The notes: generated by a model from the sequence alone, not told the origin. Shown: positions 1 through 15,200, numbered from the stretch's first letter. The stretch is 64,000 bases of DNA from Epiperipatus broadwayi (GCA_028023455.1 JAQFVV010012531.1:372001-436000), one strand, 5' to 3'. Program-made: numbers and translations.

Positions 1-699
1 AAACGCAATCGTCACACAGTCGCTAAGTTTCGGCTGTTCGTCAAAATACTTTCCTATGGGTTAGCGGCGAGATGCCCTCCATAATTATTCTGGATCTTCA
101 ATATTGTTTCATTTTATGTTTATTTTACAAAGCATCCGTGACTTAAACGAGTCACACCCTCCAACTTTATAAATTCACTATCAGCAATACTGACCTCCCA
201 ATACAAATCTATTATTATTCTCAAATAAATGCTTTGATCCCATTCCCACGTTTGCTTAGTAAGCTTTAGTCCGTACTATTCTCGAAATCAATAAATATTT
301 TAGAACATTTAATTTCAAATATTGTCTTAAACTTGTCTATTTATTCAAAGCACCTTGCACATGTTCCTATCTTGTCAAGCACATTATCGTAACGCTATTA
401 GCCCGAGGAATAGAATACATCACTCTGTTTTAAAGCCTTTTGTCATTACTGAAATATAAATGCCAACAATTCTTTAATACACGTCCCTGTCTCATATAAG
501 CAGACAGTGGCATTATATATATATTTATATAAATAAATTGTGTGAAATTATTTAAAACTAACTTTTATCTATTATTTTATTTGATTCCTATCACTGTCTT
601 GGTATATATATATTTTCTGCATTTCTTTTATAAATCCATAGACATTAATTAGCCACCCAAACTTATCTTAGTATAGTCTTTTGTTTCTCCCTGACCACC

Positions 700-886
700 A
701 GGCACCGGTAAAAGGTTATGCTAGTGTAGCATCAGATGCGTTATCACGTAGGTGGCGCTGTGAAATTTGGACTTTAGATTCGAACTTAGTATATCTAGAA
801 GGCAACCCCTCCTAGAATGTACAGTTTCGGGTCTGGGGTTTGAATTATGCAGTGTGTTAGCGAGGTAGACGATTCTGACCGTTACA
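700..886 (+). repeat. 3' end of an unidentified TG...CA-type element
   Basis: A patch less AT-rich than its surroundings ends GACCGTTACA and is followed at once by ATAT (887-890). This is the same boundary as the elements ending at 9294, 14677 and 20188. The left end could not be placed, so the start given is only where the compositional change begins. Confidence 0.35.
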
Positions 887-1342
887 ATATATACCACTAA
901 TAAAATTTTCAATTAATATCAATTCACTGCAAGATGAAACTCTCAGCAAGTTTAATCCAGTTTCACCAATGCATAGTTTCTCTTTTGCACCTCCAATCTT
1001 CCTTATCTCATCGATTCATCTCCCATACAGTCTCTTTATATATCTTTTGCAAACTTTTGGAATCTACTTTTAAGACATTAATTATTTAGCTATTCTAATG
1101 ATATGTCCAGCTAACTCCATTTCAAACTCTTAATTATGCCAATAAATTTATTTATTCTTTCATTCCTTATTTTACTTTCAATCCTTCCTTGTTACACTCA
1201 TATAGTATTTCATAATTTGCCGATTGATATGAAATCTGTGAATTACTCTTTTATTAGGTATTAATTCTTAGATTTATACCCAAATAGTAGAAAACAATTA
1301 TTTAAAACAAATACATTTTCTTTTAATATTAAGTTTATATAT

Positions 1343-1626
1343 ATGATAACAGATGGCGTTCTACCAAAAACACCGTCAAGCGTAGTTTTCTGTTTACATA
1401 AACGTCAGAGCGAGCATTCACTATCTCTAACTTTAATTCCACTTTCAGATCATGATTTCAAGCTATTTGCTATCTTATTCCTGTCTTTCACTGACGATAG
1501 CAAATAGCTGAAATCATGATCTAAAAGTGGAATTAAAGTTAGAGATAGTGAATGCTCGCTCTGACGTTTATGTAAACAGAAAACTACGCTTGACGGTGTT
1601 TTTGGTAGAACGCCATCTGTTATCAT
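1343..1626. repeat. Fold-back element with about 131-bp arms
   Basis: The left arm (1343-1474) is the reverse complement of the right arm (1496-1626), apart from one single-base indel and a few substitutions. A 21-base spacer separates them. The termini are ATGATAACAGATGG and CCATCTGTTATCAT. Open frames on both strands here are mirror images produced by the palindrome, not genes. No target-site duplication is obvious. Confidence 0.92.
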
Positions 1627-1932
1627 AAATACAAGCGTTAGCAAGTTTTTTAACTTGTGTTTTTTTGTTTTTCATATATATATATAAACTTAAATAAATA
1701 ATATATAATTCCACTGAAAATTAAAATTATCTTATTATAACTATTTTTATAAAAAAAAATATCTACCTACCTACCTTATTATAATTTAATTTTAATTGTT
1801 AACTTATCTACATACATATATAAATAAACAGAAGTATACATATATGTATATATTAAGTATAATAAGGCTCAAGGCTAAATGGGTTTGTAAATAATCATTA
1901 AAAACCATTCAACAATTAGACAATCCCAATAT

Positions 1933-2007
1933 CAATAACAATCGACAATTTCAAACTGTTGTCAAGGCAACATTGCCTCAACAATACTTTGAAATTGTTT
2001 GTTATTG
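1933..2007. repeat. Small imperfect hairpin
   Basis: About 29 bp of inverted sequence (CAATAACAATCGACAATTTC... against ...GAAATTGTTTGTTATTG) surrounds a loop of about 17 bases that is itself partly palindromic. It could be a small inverted-repeat transposon relic. Confidence 0.55.
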
Positions 2008-3109
2008 GTATTCATACTCATTTTTTATTTATATATCAATAATGAAAATTATATTTTTTAAAAAATAAAAACCAAAAAAAAAAAAACATATGCTCTTAGC
2101 AACCCAATGTTTTTATTTAACATTTTATGATTTTCTTCTTTTATTTATTTTAATAACAATCCATTTCAAATGATTCATGAATGGCTCCCTAATGAGAATA
2201 GCCAATAATTAAAAAGCAGTTGGGGAACCAGATTGATATTGTTATGTGCTATTTATTTTATATCTTATATAAGATGGATTGTGATACAGATAACTGTAAG
2301 CTAAGAGTTAGTATGGGTTAAATCCATTTAGTAACATTGCTTCTATTAAAATACAAAATTAGAACTAAAATAAAATTGTTTCAAATTAAAACAAAAAAGC
2401 TATTTTTTTTCCTAGTAAACAATATTTCAAAAAACTATATACATATATTAAAACCAATTAATTTTTTACTTATCATTATTAATAAATTAAAATCTAAATA
2501 GTCAACCAGTATTAATTATTGGAAAAGATAAACAAATCAAACCATGCATTCAAATTAATTCTATTTATTATATTATTATAAAAATAAACACATAAGTATT
2601 TACAAACCAAATGATAAACTTCCTAAAATAGATAAACAAAGAATGCTATACTTTGTTTAATAACAGATCATAAGCCAATGATCAACCATGTTAATAATAA
2701 CTCTGCAACAGATCTATTTCAAAGCTATCATTTCTTGAGCAAAGTGTAAAACAAGCTACGATAATCTACTATTTAAAATATTTTATCATGTTATACATTT
2801 TGATTGCCCTGGAATTAATAATATAAAATATCTAGTGCACTAATTTTTATTTATCTCTTATAACAAATCCCCATTCTAGTAAAAGTCTTGTCTTTTACAT
2901 TTCATTCAAGACTGGGCAACAGCCATAATATAGGTCTATCATTAAGTCAAAAAAATTGAAATCCTTGATTTATCCAGACTTATATTCTGTATTATTAACA
3001 AAAATCTGACATTTTACTTTTTTTTAATAAGTCCTTATATATGATTTAATTAATTTTGCTTGGTAGATAAAATCTATAATTCATCGCATATACTTTTGTA
3101 AGTACTTAC

Positions 3110-3278
3110 TTCAATGAGTCCAGGATGTGTGGGCCATCGATCTATGACACTCCAGTTCATTTTTGGTGGATTATTCCTTTTTGAATAATGTTTAAAAATT
3201 GCATTTAAACTACTTCCTGTTGTGCTGCAACTATACTGTGGATACTGACTGAAGGCAATGGCCCGCTCTATACCATCT
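3110..3278 (-). CDS. FECH: FECH exon 6 (cluster cysteine; last exon in window)
   Basis: The 169-nt exon encodes [20 protein letters not shown], then [13 protein letters not shown], a short variable stretch, and [16 protein letters not shown]. Cys175 in QYSCSTT corresponds to the metazoan iron-sulphur ligand. The acceptor is ATTATTTAG and the donor GTAAGT, in phase 0. The next exon should begin with a CFADHI-like block. It is not found in bases 1-3109, so the gene runs off the left edge. Confidence 0.97.
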
Positions 3279-6200
3279 CTAAATAATGTAAAGGAAAATT
3301 AAACATCATCTTAATGATGTTGGAAGCTCATTAAAAATTACAATATAATTCTAAATTGGAAATACTAGAATAAATTATTTTAAGAGGATAGTATACAGTG
3401 ATAAATTATTAATAGTGATGATCAAGAATTTTTGTTTAGTCTTAGTATTCTACTAACAGAGAATTTAACTTACATACATACTTACTAGAATAAATTGTAT
3501 AAAGAAAGACAAACAAACAAAACTATTACTATTGAATATCAAGTTTACTTATAATTTCCTATTCCCTTAATATATTTACATGCTCTCAGTAAAAACAAAT
3601 GAACATATTATTAAAATTAAATTAAGAAAGTGATAAGCAATAGCAAATATCACCAACCAGTATTACATTACGTGCAGCAATCATTCTATTTATTTTACCG
3701 TAGAACTATCTATTGAAAGACAAAGTAATCAAATGACACTAGATAATAGTGTCATTTCCAAATTCCAAGACTAGTTTCTAGCTACTGGCCTCTATCAATG
3801 AGGAGCATTGTACTTGTACCTATATATCTGCCTTTACTTCTTTTATATTATCTAAACTAATAATCTGAAATTCAAATAGCCATTTAGTGTGTAGTGAATC
3901 AAACATTCAATACATGACTCTTGTATAGAGTAAAAAAAGTCAATTACTACTCATAATATAAATATATGAGTAAGCAGATAAAGCTGCTGGTATTTAGTTT
4001 GCTATATATCACTAATCCTGTAACAGATCCAAAAAACTAGATATTTTCATCTGCCTTCAATGAGAGAACATATATATAAGTAAATTGAAATATAAAACTC
4101 CAATTATCATTTTCTTTAAAAATCTTCATTTACTGCTTATTAAATCAAAAACAATATTATAAAAATTCACAAATCATCAAATGAAAATAAAAAAATTGGA
4201 TACTATTTCTTACTAAAAAGACAAAAAAAAAATCCAAACAACTTTGACAAAGATCATAATAAACAGTTGAAATCTTAAAACGAGCTATAGTTTTGGTAAT
4301 AATGTTGTTTTTTAATTCAACAAAAAATAAATAATTTTTTTTAGAAAAAGTGAGGGTTGGAGCTTAATTTTATTGTTGTACAAACTGAATCAAGTTCAAA
4401 AAGAAAGTGCATGATAGCAAAGAAGTTTTATTTTTTGAACCTTAAATTAATACAATTAGACTCAAAAGTAATAATATTTTAATGGCCATTTTAAAATGAT
4501 ATGAACATAATTCAATATAAAAGAATGAGTTTAATACTTTTCAAAATGATAAAATACCAAGCTTTTATGGCAATACTATATCTTAAAAATAACAATTCTG
4601 CAGACAATTATCTTCTTGTTTCATAATATTATATTGATCAGAAACTAAAAATGATAATTTTAGTATAATACAAGATCCAAACAAAAAGGAAAAGCCCCAT
4701 AGAAAGATGTGAAGTTCATTTGCAAGAGCCCTTGAAGGGACAGACAAAAATGAAAAAAACATCATTCACTTACTAGTTCTGAACCTACATCGCTAATGAC
4801 TATAATGATTTCATAATACAATTTTGAAAATCCAGATTTATTGGCACTCATACTGCAAGCAGGTTTTTACAACTGTAATTCAATTTCGTTATTTTTTATA
4901 AGGTAATTAATACATGTTCTCATATCTTTATGATAGAGAATCATTCAAAATAAAAATAATTTTCTCCTTTGGCCTTTAGCTTAATAATACTCTGCATCAA
5001 ATCTTTCTTAGAAAATACTTTCTGGATTATAGAATTTTTTAATCAATGAAGTTTGACTATTCTCTAGCCTCATGTAGACAGTGTATTCACATAATGTCAC
5101 TATGTAGTAATAATAAATCTGCCACATAATTTTCCTTCCAAATAGTTTCTTATGAATTTATTTATTCAAAATCTTTTAATTTAAATCAATTAACTATTTC
5201 AACGTATACCATATTTAATATATTATCAAAGCAATGAAGCATCATCTATAAAGCACAATATATTCTCTTGCTCATAAAATACAAGATTATTAAAAATGAT
5301 AGATCAGTTTTTGAAATGTTATAATTTTACATTGAATAAGATAAATAGGCAGTTGAGTAATGTATTTGGATATAAAATGGTCTAGGTCATAATATTTAGC
5401 ACTATTTAATATATAAATGACAAAATTTCTGCACTCATAACATTTCAGATAAATATCATTAATAACCATTATTTATTAAATTAAAGAATATTTCTATTCC
5501 AGATATAAACTTTAAATCTCAGTAAAGACTAATATAGCTATTTTTCTTCTTCTTTATTAGCATTAACTCTTTCATTTCTCTTTTTCCATGTCCAACATTT
5601 CTTTAAGAAATAAATAAAATCTCCACTCCAAAGACTTGGGTCAACTGATGAATAGTGTTCAGAATAAAATGCATATCTTAGAAGTCACTGTGTTTTTTCA
5701 AATATATTTATTGATATGTTTCAATAATGTCTAGTGAGATGAAAATTTTAAATATATTTTAAAATATATACCATAAAAGACAAATGAGACCTGCAGACCC
5801 ACAGATATGATATATAACAATCACTAGAACAATGCCACTAAATACATTATCTGGAATGCAGTATGCAAAAAATTTGAATAAAGAATTTATATCAGTATAC
5901 TTGTACAAAAGGTGGGATGATTGTGTTAGGATTGTTGAGTGTTATAGTGGTAAGGAATGGAATAAAAGAATAGATGCATTAATAAAGAATAGGAGTTAGA
6001 GAAATGGAGAACTAGTATGGAGAATAAAAAGAGTTTAAATATATTGTGCCATTACAATTTAGTCACTAGCTAAATTTATAGTAATGTGCATGTAAAAAAG
6101 GTAAACCAAAAATCATCATCACATTTTTATATAATCATAAATGAAGCTGTAGGGCATCCAAGTTCAAACCCTATAAGGTCCAGTTCTAAAAGCTTTAGAT

Positions 6201-9200
6201 AGAAAGAGAGTGGGTCAACAATTATATGCTTTATTTGTTTGTGTGTTGATAGAAAGGTAATACACACATTTAAACTATTTAATATTTAAATTTTCTGTTA
6301 AAAAGCAAAGTTATAATGCATACGTATAGGCAATGTATGTGTAAGCTATTTAATTGTTTTATATTTCAAATATTCAACATTTTAACTTTCTTTAAAACTA
6401 ACCTATGCTTGATCAATTCTAATATCTTATTCTATACTTCTATTTTGCTTTTCTTTAATTATAATTGGGATTTAAAAGTTACAGATTTAATTAAATAATT
6501 GGGTTATAATTACTAAGCTAGCAATTATATTATTTAATGTTAGTTTATGAATGATTTGAAAGAATGAAGGATGTGTGTACATTACATACAGAAATTTACA
6601 TTTACTAAATATTGAAAGAAAAGGAAGGATTAAATCTGTCAAATTATTATTTTTTTTTTGTACAATTTTATGTTAAAGGAGGAAATTGTTTAATCAGATA
6701 TCGATCTTTGTAGCAATTTTTTTTTTTTTTTAAATAATTGTTTTTCACTTTGGGAGCTTATAATGGGTGAGAGCTCTAATTTTGAAATTGTCTTATCTTA
6801 AGATCTAAAGAAGGAAGCTCAAAGATTTGAAATGTTACCTGGATGTTAAAAAAAAGAGAAAAGAAAGGAAATAAGGATTAAGTCTATTTTTTTTTTTTAA
6901 ACAAAAGTGTCTGGAAAAAGGATTAGGCTTTTCAGTTGAAAAATAATTTAGTTGAAAATAAATTAGAGATCTAATTAAAATGAATTTGTCCAAAAATAGC
7001 AAGTGACGCTATCTCTGATTGGTTAAGTTAGCTAAAAATTGGATATAAAAAGTGTCTGGAATTATTATTTTTGGGTGATTATGATTCAGTTTATACTATT
7101 AAATTGTAATGTCTGGCTAGAAAAATTATATATATGTCCCATTTTTGCTGACCATCTGGAGGAAGCTGCACATCATATAGGAAAGAAAAGATGTTGTGTC
7201 TAAAATAATATTCTACACCTTTCAACTGACCAGAGAAATAAGATGTTTTTAATAGAAGGAAGAAAGCATTCACCTGCATTCGATAAAAGATGAATTAATC
7301 TACTGATAAATATTAATCATCAAGTCCAATTAATTGTTCCAGCAACTGATTGTAAACTCAAGAAAATTTATAAATGTGAAAACCGCTGTATTTCATCCAC
7401 TAAGAATCATGCTTGACAGGAAGAGAAGAAAAATTAATATAATGATTTCCAAATTATCCACTAAAGCAAATAACCTCAATAGAGTCATCATCATCAAGTA
7501 GTTATACACCTCAAGAAAGAGATTGTTCCCACGTAAAACGGAAATGGTAGCTGCAGAAATATAGACATTATACAAGACAAGTTTGAACCCTTGGAAATTC
7601 GCCACAAACAAAAGATCGGTAATATGACTTTTTATATCTATTTTCTTTATGATATCAGTCTTAAGAAACATTTTAGCAATAAAGTGGTATATTTTATTTA
7701 AAGAACTTTTAAAGACTATTCAGATCGATTAAAAACAAGAATGTCTTACTAATAATAACTTTGAGCTTCATAAATGATCTTGAATGTATGAAAATTATTT
7801 GTTTATTAATTTTACAGTTATGAAAAATATTAATGTGTAAAACAATTTTTTTTTTATGGTGTTATGATTTTAGTTTTAACTAATATATTATTATTATTTT
7901 GGTTTTAAATAATATTTTGTTATTATAGGATAAAATATGCACATACATAATGATATTTTTATATATGTATAATTGCGAGTGAATGTTAAAATATTAAATT
8001 ATTTTGTCTTGAGAAAGTATAGATTTCAGCGCTTGGAAGGGAGGGGGAGATAATGATTTAAAACTCTTTTCTAAAACTTGCTCTTTCAATTCTACTAACA
8101 TTTTTTTTTTACATTCTATTTACATGTTAGATTTTTAAAGTATGTGTGCTAATGAGCAGATAATTTTTTTTTTTTTTTCTTGAAATACTTTTCTCATGGA
8201 GTGAAAATCATGGTCAATGTGACATCCAACTTAATACAAAATACATTTGAAGGGAAAGGGGGAAGAACTTAAAATTAATCTGAGGATTGTTATATAATCA
8301 ATTATTATTATTATTATTCATGTCAATTTTCATATTTATCTAGAAATTTTTATGTATATGTTAGAAATGTAGTAATAAATATTAGTTTGTTTTATTAAAT
8401 GAGGCGTATATATTTCATTAAGTGTAGTCTTTGTTAAGTGTGATTATTCATCATCATCAATGGTTGAATATTAGTTATTTAAGATATAATTAAGTATGCT
8501 AAAATTAAGCAATAATTATGAATTTCTTTATAAAAATTAGTTTTATGTTTAGGCTTAGTCCTAGAGCTGTAGTTGAAACCCTTGTCATTATCGTTATTAT
8601 TATCATCATCATCATCGTCATCAACGTTTTAATTAATGAGCTGTTTAACTGTTTAAAGGCCATAAATAAATATTGATTTTATAATATTTGGTGATCTCTT
8701 AGTATTATTATAACCACATCCCGTCATCTATTTCATGCAAGGATGAGTAAATTGCCATCCTAAATTAGTTATATATAATCTGAGCTAGTAAACTTATAAA
8801 AATATTGAAACACATTTGTTATGCTAAGATCTGAGAAATGATTTATGTCTAATATACTCCACTTTGGTTTATAGATGTTTTACTTTTACCTAAATATTAG
8901 TGCTTATAGTGATATGGCTCAAAAAAGCAAAATCTCTCATTTTTATTAGAAATAAAGTACCAAAAGGGGATTCAAACCCGGTACATGTGAAAGGTTATTA
9001 GATATAACCGTGTCTAGATTCAGATAATCTAGTGGCGCCCTGCTAGACCATATTCACTTAGTATTTGTTGAAACATGCACTTAACATCAAACCAAGAAAT
9101 GAAAGTGGATAGGATCTACTGCCTGTATACCTGAGTTATATTTTATTGAATTACTAGTGTACTCACCTCACGTGATTTCATATACCTGAGTTTAATACTT

Positions 9201-12200
9201 GTTATTAATAATTTGCTCATAATTTGCTTATAATTATTGATATTGTTATATTTTGAGAAATCTATAATATTTGGACTCCCTTAAATATGTTACAATATAT
9301 AGAAGTAAACGGAATATTGATGTGAGTTAATTTATGATAATAGCAAAGAGTGTAGTGTATTGTTTAAGGTTCGAAAGGGATCTTTAGCAACAAGAAAATA
9401 TAACATGTAAATGGAAAAATATGGGTGATTTAGTCTGCAAATTATGTAAGGAAGGCATAAAAAATATTAGGCATTTGTTAATTGAATGTAAATGCTTGAA
9501 AGCAGAAAGAGTACAAATAATGAAGTTATGGAAGAATAAATATGAACAAAGTGATTATACAGAAAGTGGGTTATTGGTTTTTATGTTGGGTTTGGGAAAA
9601 AAATAAGAGGAATTTAGATATAAGGCCATAGAGTTGACAAAGATTATGTTGTGAAAATGGGATGGAACAGATTATGGGAAAACTTAGGATGGGAAATGGA
9701 AAGGGAAGATAAAGTGGCTAACAGGTTTCTCTGGACATAGTTGTTGAGAGATTCCCGACTCCATTTAAAGAGAGGTCACAGTGTATCACATTACATCAAT
9801 TTCCTATTTATGTTAGTAAATGGTATTATCCTGTTACCTAGCATAATCAAACCTTACTAGATATTCTGTATACTTCATCTCTATAGAAAATTTAAGTTTA
9901 CTAGTGAAGCTTTACAATCCCAAACATTAATCAGCAACCATTATCAATAGATAACTGAAAACCACCACTCTTTAAAATAAGGCACTGACTCATATATAAT
10001 GGGGTCCTGGATCTTGTAACTATTAAGAGCAAACTTTAGTCCAAATAGATTAAAAGGGAATATTTACTATCAATTTAATATTATAGTTACTATAGGTCAT
10101 ATTTATTATTAATCTATTATTAATTATATTACAAGTCATACTTATTATCAATCCAATATTACAATGTTTTTAACAAATAATCCTTTTTTAACAATTTGAT
10201 ATGCATACATTTATAAAGTAAAGCAATATTTCTCTTATGTATACTATCTCAAACCTTTATATAATTTTTATTAATCTATTTGATTAAACTTAAAGCTGGT
10301 AGTTATACCATTAAGCATCACATGATCACATCTCCTATACTAGCACATTAATTGTTGATAAACAAAGCAAAACTCTCTATACAATATTGCCTTCTGGCAT
10401 CCATTGATTACTCTGTTTAGCACAGGTGGCAATACTGTATGGAAAGTTTTGCTTTGTTTATCTGGTAGTTATACTTGTTAAAACCAAATCATGGATGCGC
10501 GTGCAAATATTTGAATATCAATCTTACCATAGTCAAATTCAACACAATTGTATTCAAACAAGCTTATACAAATTATTATAGGAGTTTATTATCTTAACAA
10601 TCATAATATGAATTTAATCACTTTGCTGGCAATCATTATCATTTGAGAAAAAATAAAATAAAGACATATGCTAGCAATTTTAACAAATATTTTACATTCA
10701 TATTATAATATCAAGTGCACATATATTAATTATATTAAAATTTCTATAGACATAAGAACATACATAAGTAATTAGATTCTTTGAATACTAGGCAATATAT
10801 AAATGTACATAAATTTCTTAAATGTATCCAAATCCTTAAAACTATTTTTGTACATATAAATCACATGTAATACTAAAATAGATTTCTGATTAACAGTCTT
10901 TAAGTAACGTCTATTATATTTTAATTATATTTATAATACAAATACACATTGAAACCCTAGTCTCAATAAACAACCAATAAGATATTCAGCTTTCCTCTTT
11001 TTAATCTTTGATCTGAATAAATATTTATAAACTTAATCCCCTCTAATTTGTTATACTTTAATTTATAATTTAATTATGAACAATATAAAAATAATAATAA
11101 AGATCAAAATCTACAATGAACAATTATAGCAGTTACTTTAAAATAAAATGATTCAGAGTTATATTCCTACAATTTGCTCTCATTTCTAATACTAATAAAG
11201 ATTTTAAAAAATATATTAAATAACTATCATTAACAGGTAAATTATAAATGTTAATTTAAATAAAATATGCAAACAAAATACATAAATGGTGTAATAAAAT
11301 ATTGTAGTAGAATGAGGGTTCATTAAATTTAAATCCAAAAGAAAGTTTATAAATTCAAATAATTTTATGTGTTTACCTTTGCTTTCATATGAATAAAATA
11401 GTTTAACTTCAGCAGATTTTCAACACTACTTACGGTTGAAGCATGTTTTTTTTTTATTATTCATGTACATGGATTTCAAGCTCAGATTGGAAAAAAATTT
11501 GTAGCTGCAACTTATAATTCTGGATCAGATAGTTTTTCATTTATTATGATTAGTTATCAGAATCACATTCAGGTTTCCACAATTCAGAAGATTCACTTTG
11601 TTACAGTTAGTTTTCCCAGTGATTTTGGTTTGGTAGTTTGTAGTATCACATACAGTAAATAGACTAGAGGCTACCAGGACCATTCTAAGGAGGTTGGCTA
11701 TCTATCCTGGAAGAATTTGAGATAATTTAGCCAATCATAGAAAAGATTTCTGTATCTGGAGACATTCAGGTTGCAATTTTATTTTGATGATGAAGATAGC
11801 ACCAATGCCAAGTTGAAAAAATAAGAGACAATTTTTTTTTCTGGACTATTTATATATCTCATGTAATTTTTAATGTTATTTATCTCTTTCAATTTTTAAT
11901 CACCAAGAAAAAAACTATGATAACAAATTTTATTTTTGGGATTAATTGAATGAGATAATCTACATCTGAGCACTTATAGTATATATGTGTGGGAGATGAT
12001 AATCTGGACCAACTGATGATTGCTGGTTTAGCATGAAATACGTATATTGGTGATTATTTATCTTTTCAGCATATATGTGCTTGAGTGTATCAGTGATATT
12101 AGATAGAGTGGAGAGTGATGGGTCATCTGAAAGTCTGTGCTCATATACCCTATATTACAGATTAAAATACTAAATTTCTTAGTTTTTCCTTGATAACATA

Positions 12201-15200
12201 TAGTTAATAACTTTTGATTTTAATTATATGTTACCTTAATTAAAAATGAAAAACTTCACCCTGTACAATTTTAAATTAATCTAAAAATTATCATTCTCAA
12301 AAATGAATATTTTTATCTTTTACCTTAGTAAAAGATCGAACTTTTCTTTAAAATATTTTAGAACAGGGATTCCCATTTATCAAAAGAAACTATTTGAATA
12401 AAATTTAAAGAAAATTTATATACCAAATATATTGAACCGGATTGATTTCCAATTCAATTGTTTTATTGTTAAAATTTAAAAAAGGAAGAACAACTTAATT
12501 TTCATTAAATGTCGTTAAAATTTTTTATTATTATTAAAAAAAAAAAAGCGTACGTGTATTTAAACATATACTCGGTTATATTTAAATAGGGCATTTTATT
12601 TTTTGTTTATAAAATTGATTTTAAAATAGTTTACGTTCACTACTTTGTTTATAAAATTGATTTTAAAATAGTTTACTTTCACCACCTGTTTTAATCAATT
12701 TGATTAAAAAACAGGCAAGCTTGCTAATTATATATTCCTGTTGCTTTTATTTTTAATCATTTTTAAAGTTAATTCTAAAGGCGGAGATTTAGTTTTGTAT
12801 TTGTTATTTTGGTTACAATAATCCCTGGTTGGAATTCTTAAATTAGATTGAGCAGGAAATTAATATTTGCCCTGCCTGAGATATAGAAAGAGACACTAAG
12901 GAAAGTTTTTCGCGGGAAATGTAGCGAGGCAAGGATAGCCCACCAATTTTTGAGGTGAGAGAGATAGAATATTCCAGAGAGACACTTGGATTATCGCCTG
13001 CTGAGAGTTATACGTTTTGGGTAGCAGTTCGGACATTTAATTCCTGCTAAAAACTTGCAATTATTGACAGACTTCGTTACTGTGCAAGATGTTAAAATTT
13101 ACCGCTATGAGTTTTGCCATCATCAGAATGTCTTGCTAACTTAAACAAAGGATGGACCCACGCCTGCCAGCTCTCCTTCAGTCATGCCATGAGCCTCTAA
13201 AATAAACACTGCCTCTACCTTGCCGCTGTCAAAGGACCTGAAAATGGACTAAAGATAAACGTGCGCACTCTATGCGAACTGTGCTTTATCGTAAGATGAA
13301 ATTTTCTTTTATTCTTTCCAGGGTAAATTTCTTTTCATTAAATCTCCGCTCAATCTAATTATAAATCTGTATTCATAAGTAATATTTAACCTCATATGTA
13401 ATATTTGTTGTGATTTCTTATATTTTGCCGTGTGTCTTGGAATCTTAGTTTTAAGATTCCAAGTTTGCTTTCAATTTTGTTTATTGGAGAGTGACGAGTG
13501 AGTTTTCTATTTTTATGCCTAACTTTTACTAAATGCTTTAGCAGTCGGGTATATTTTGAATGCTTACCTGTAATTATTTTAGTAGCCCCGAATTAATTTT
13601 AAATACTGTGTTTGCACTTTTGCAAACCACCAAATCTTTTGGCTGGCGACTTTATTTTCATAGTCTTCGTTTCTTATATTTCTGAAAGCGGAAATTATAA
13701 TTGTTTTTGCTTTGTAATTTTATAAGTTGCCAGCAGGAAGATAATATTTATCCCTTTTGTAAATTACAGGTGAGAGAGACTTTCGCTGCTAAGGTATTTA
13801 TAGCTTTCATATTTTCGTACTCATGTGCACTCTCCGATAGATTTATTTTGTATTTACTTGTATAGCTTAAAATTTATCAGAGCGTGTACTCAGAACTTGT
13901 GTCATAAATTTATTTTTTAATTATAATTATTGGTAATTCATTTTCTTTAAATGCTGGGGCAGACGTAACTGATTTTCTAATGATTTACTTGTCTCCTATT
14001 GAGACCTTTAATTCTTAGATTAGTTTTCGCCAATCGTTTGGTTGGGGATTCGCCAATCTTAATTGTTTGTTTTCCTTTCATTTTCAATCATATTTTTCAG
14101 TTGTTCTTGAGATGGATCAATCACCTTTATTTTAAACATAATAATAGGTGCAGCTTCTACCGACAGATGACATTCGTGGTCTGACACCTTTTTCGGACCT
14201 CGGAAAGCTCGCCGGTGCTGGTTTCGTTGATTTGTTTCAAGAATGTATTGTTTAAGTATCTGAAAGTGAAAACCAATGTTTTGGTGAATCTTCTGCTGAA
14301 TGAAATTGCTTCCTCCCTGTAGAATTCATTATTAGAGAGTCGGTAAGTCTGCCAGAGAATTGCATTTTCGTCTTTCTGGTACATGCCTGAGATAACCCTA
14401 TTGATTTTCGTGTAAACTTTTTCTTACAAGTTATTTTACTCTTAAATAAAAGTTTAAAATTTGTTTAAACTTAATATGGCCGACGTTTGTCTTTGTGCTT
14501 TGTTTTCTCAATTGTCTAAACAATATTTAAGATATCTTGTTTCTCCCTGAGTTTAGTCCGGCGCATTTTGGTTCACATATCCTGTCCACCCTTAAAATAA
14601 ATGTCTAGTTCCGATTTTCGGACTAGTGGCGCCCTCATGGTCAGTATATGCGAATCAAAGATCTTTCGTCCTTTACAATATGTGTGTGTAAATATTATAA
14701 AAGCTTTATTACTTAGTAACTTTTAGCTGGTGGTACTCTCTAAAATTTTAAATTTGATATTTAAAATAAACTAGTCAATCCGTTCCACCCCCCTCCAATA
14801 TGTAAATTACTTAAAATAAATCTGAAATAGAGATTACCATATCTATATATATAACCAGTATGAAAAGAGAACTGATAAACATAATAAAATTGAAAAAGGT
14901 AAAATTCTTGGGGCACAATTTGAGACAAGATGCTTTTCTACAAAATGTTTTAGAATATAAAGTATTACATTAAAGATCGGCCTTTTCAAGCTATTGTGCA
15001 TGCGCTTTTTATGAGTGTTAATAATAAATGAATACTTTCACTCCCAACACGAGATATAGTATTGAAGAAAGAATAAAATGAATCCACTTATTCTTTCCAA
15101 CCCAAATGCTTATATATGGGCAAATCTTAAGTACTGGAACTGAAAGCATGAGGATAGACCATTCACTTTAAATTACTGATTACGATGTCTGAATGAATGA

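Larger units (their letters stand above)
1..3109 (-). other. FECH intron 6, incomplete
   Basis: No exon of FECH or of another gene was recognised here. The stretch holds an element end at 886, the fold-back element at 1343-1626, the hairpin at 1933-2007, and AT-rich unassigned sequence. Confidence 0.7.
5858..9800 (+). pseudogene. LINE 3' fragment split by an insertion
   Basis: Bases 5858-6044 and 9295-9800 are the two halves of one 5'-truncated non-LTR retrotransposon. The same sequence appears uninterrupted at about 50080-50760. The right half encodes the C-terminal zinc finger (CKLCKEG ... HLLIECKC) and the 3' UTR with CTCTGGACATAGTTG and GAGATTCCCGACTCC. Removing the insert and one ATAT copy restores the same junction (GTTTAAATATATATAGAAG) as the uninterrupted copy. 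Frameshifts and stops make it non-functional. Confidence 0.85.

Noticed and set aside
1450-1644. Open frame on the minus strand
   Set aside because: Lies wholly in the palindrome at 1343-1626 and mirrors itself.
7393-7671. 92-codon hydrophobic minus-strand frame
   Set aside because: No motif, AT-driven composition, inside the 3.25-kb insert.
8036-8056. Polypurine tract marking a 3' LTR in the 3.25-kb insert
   Set aside because: The sequence after it does not match the left end of the insert, so no LTR pair is supported.
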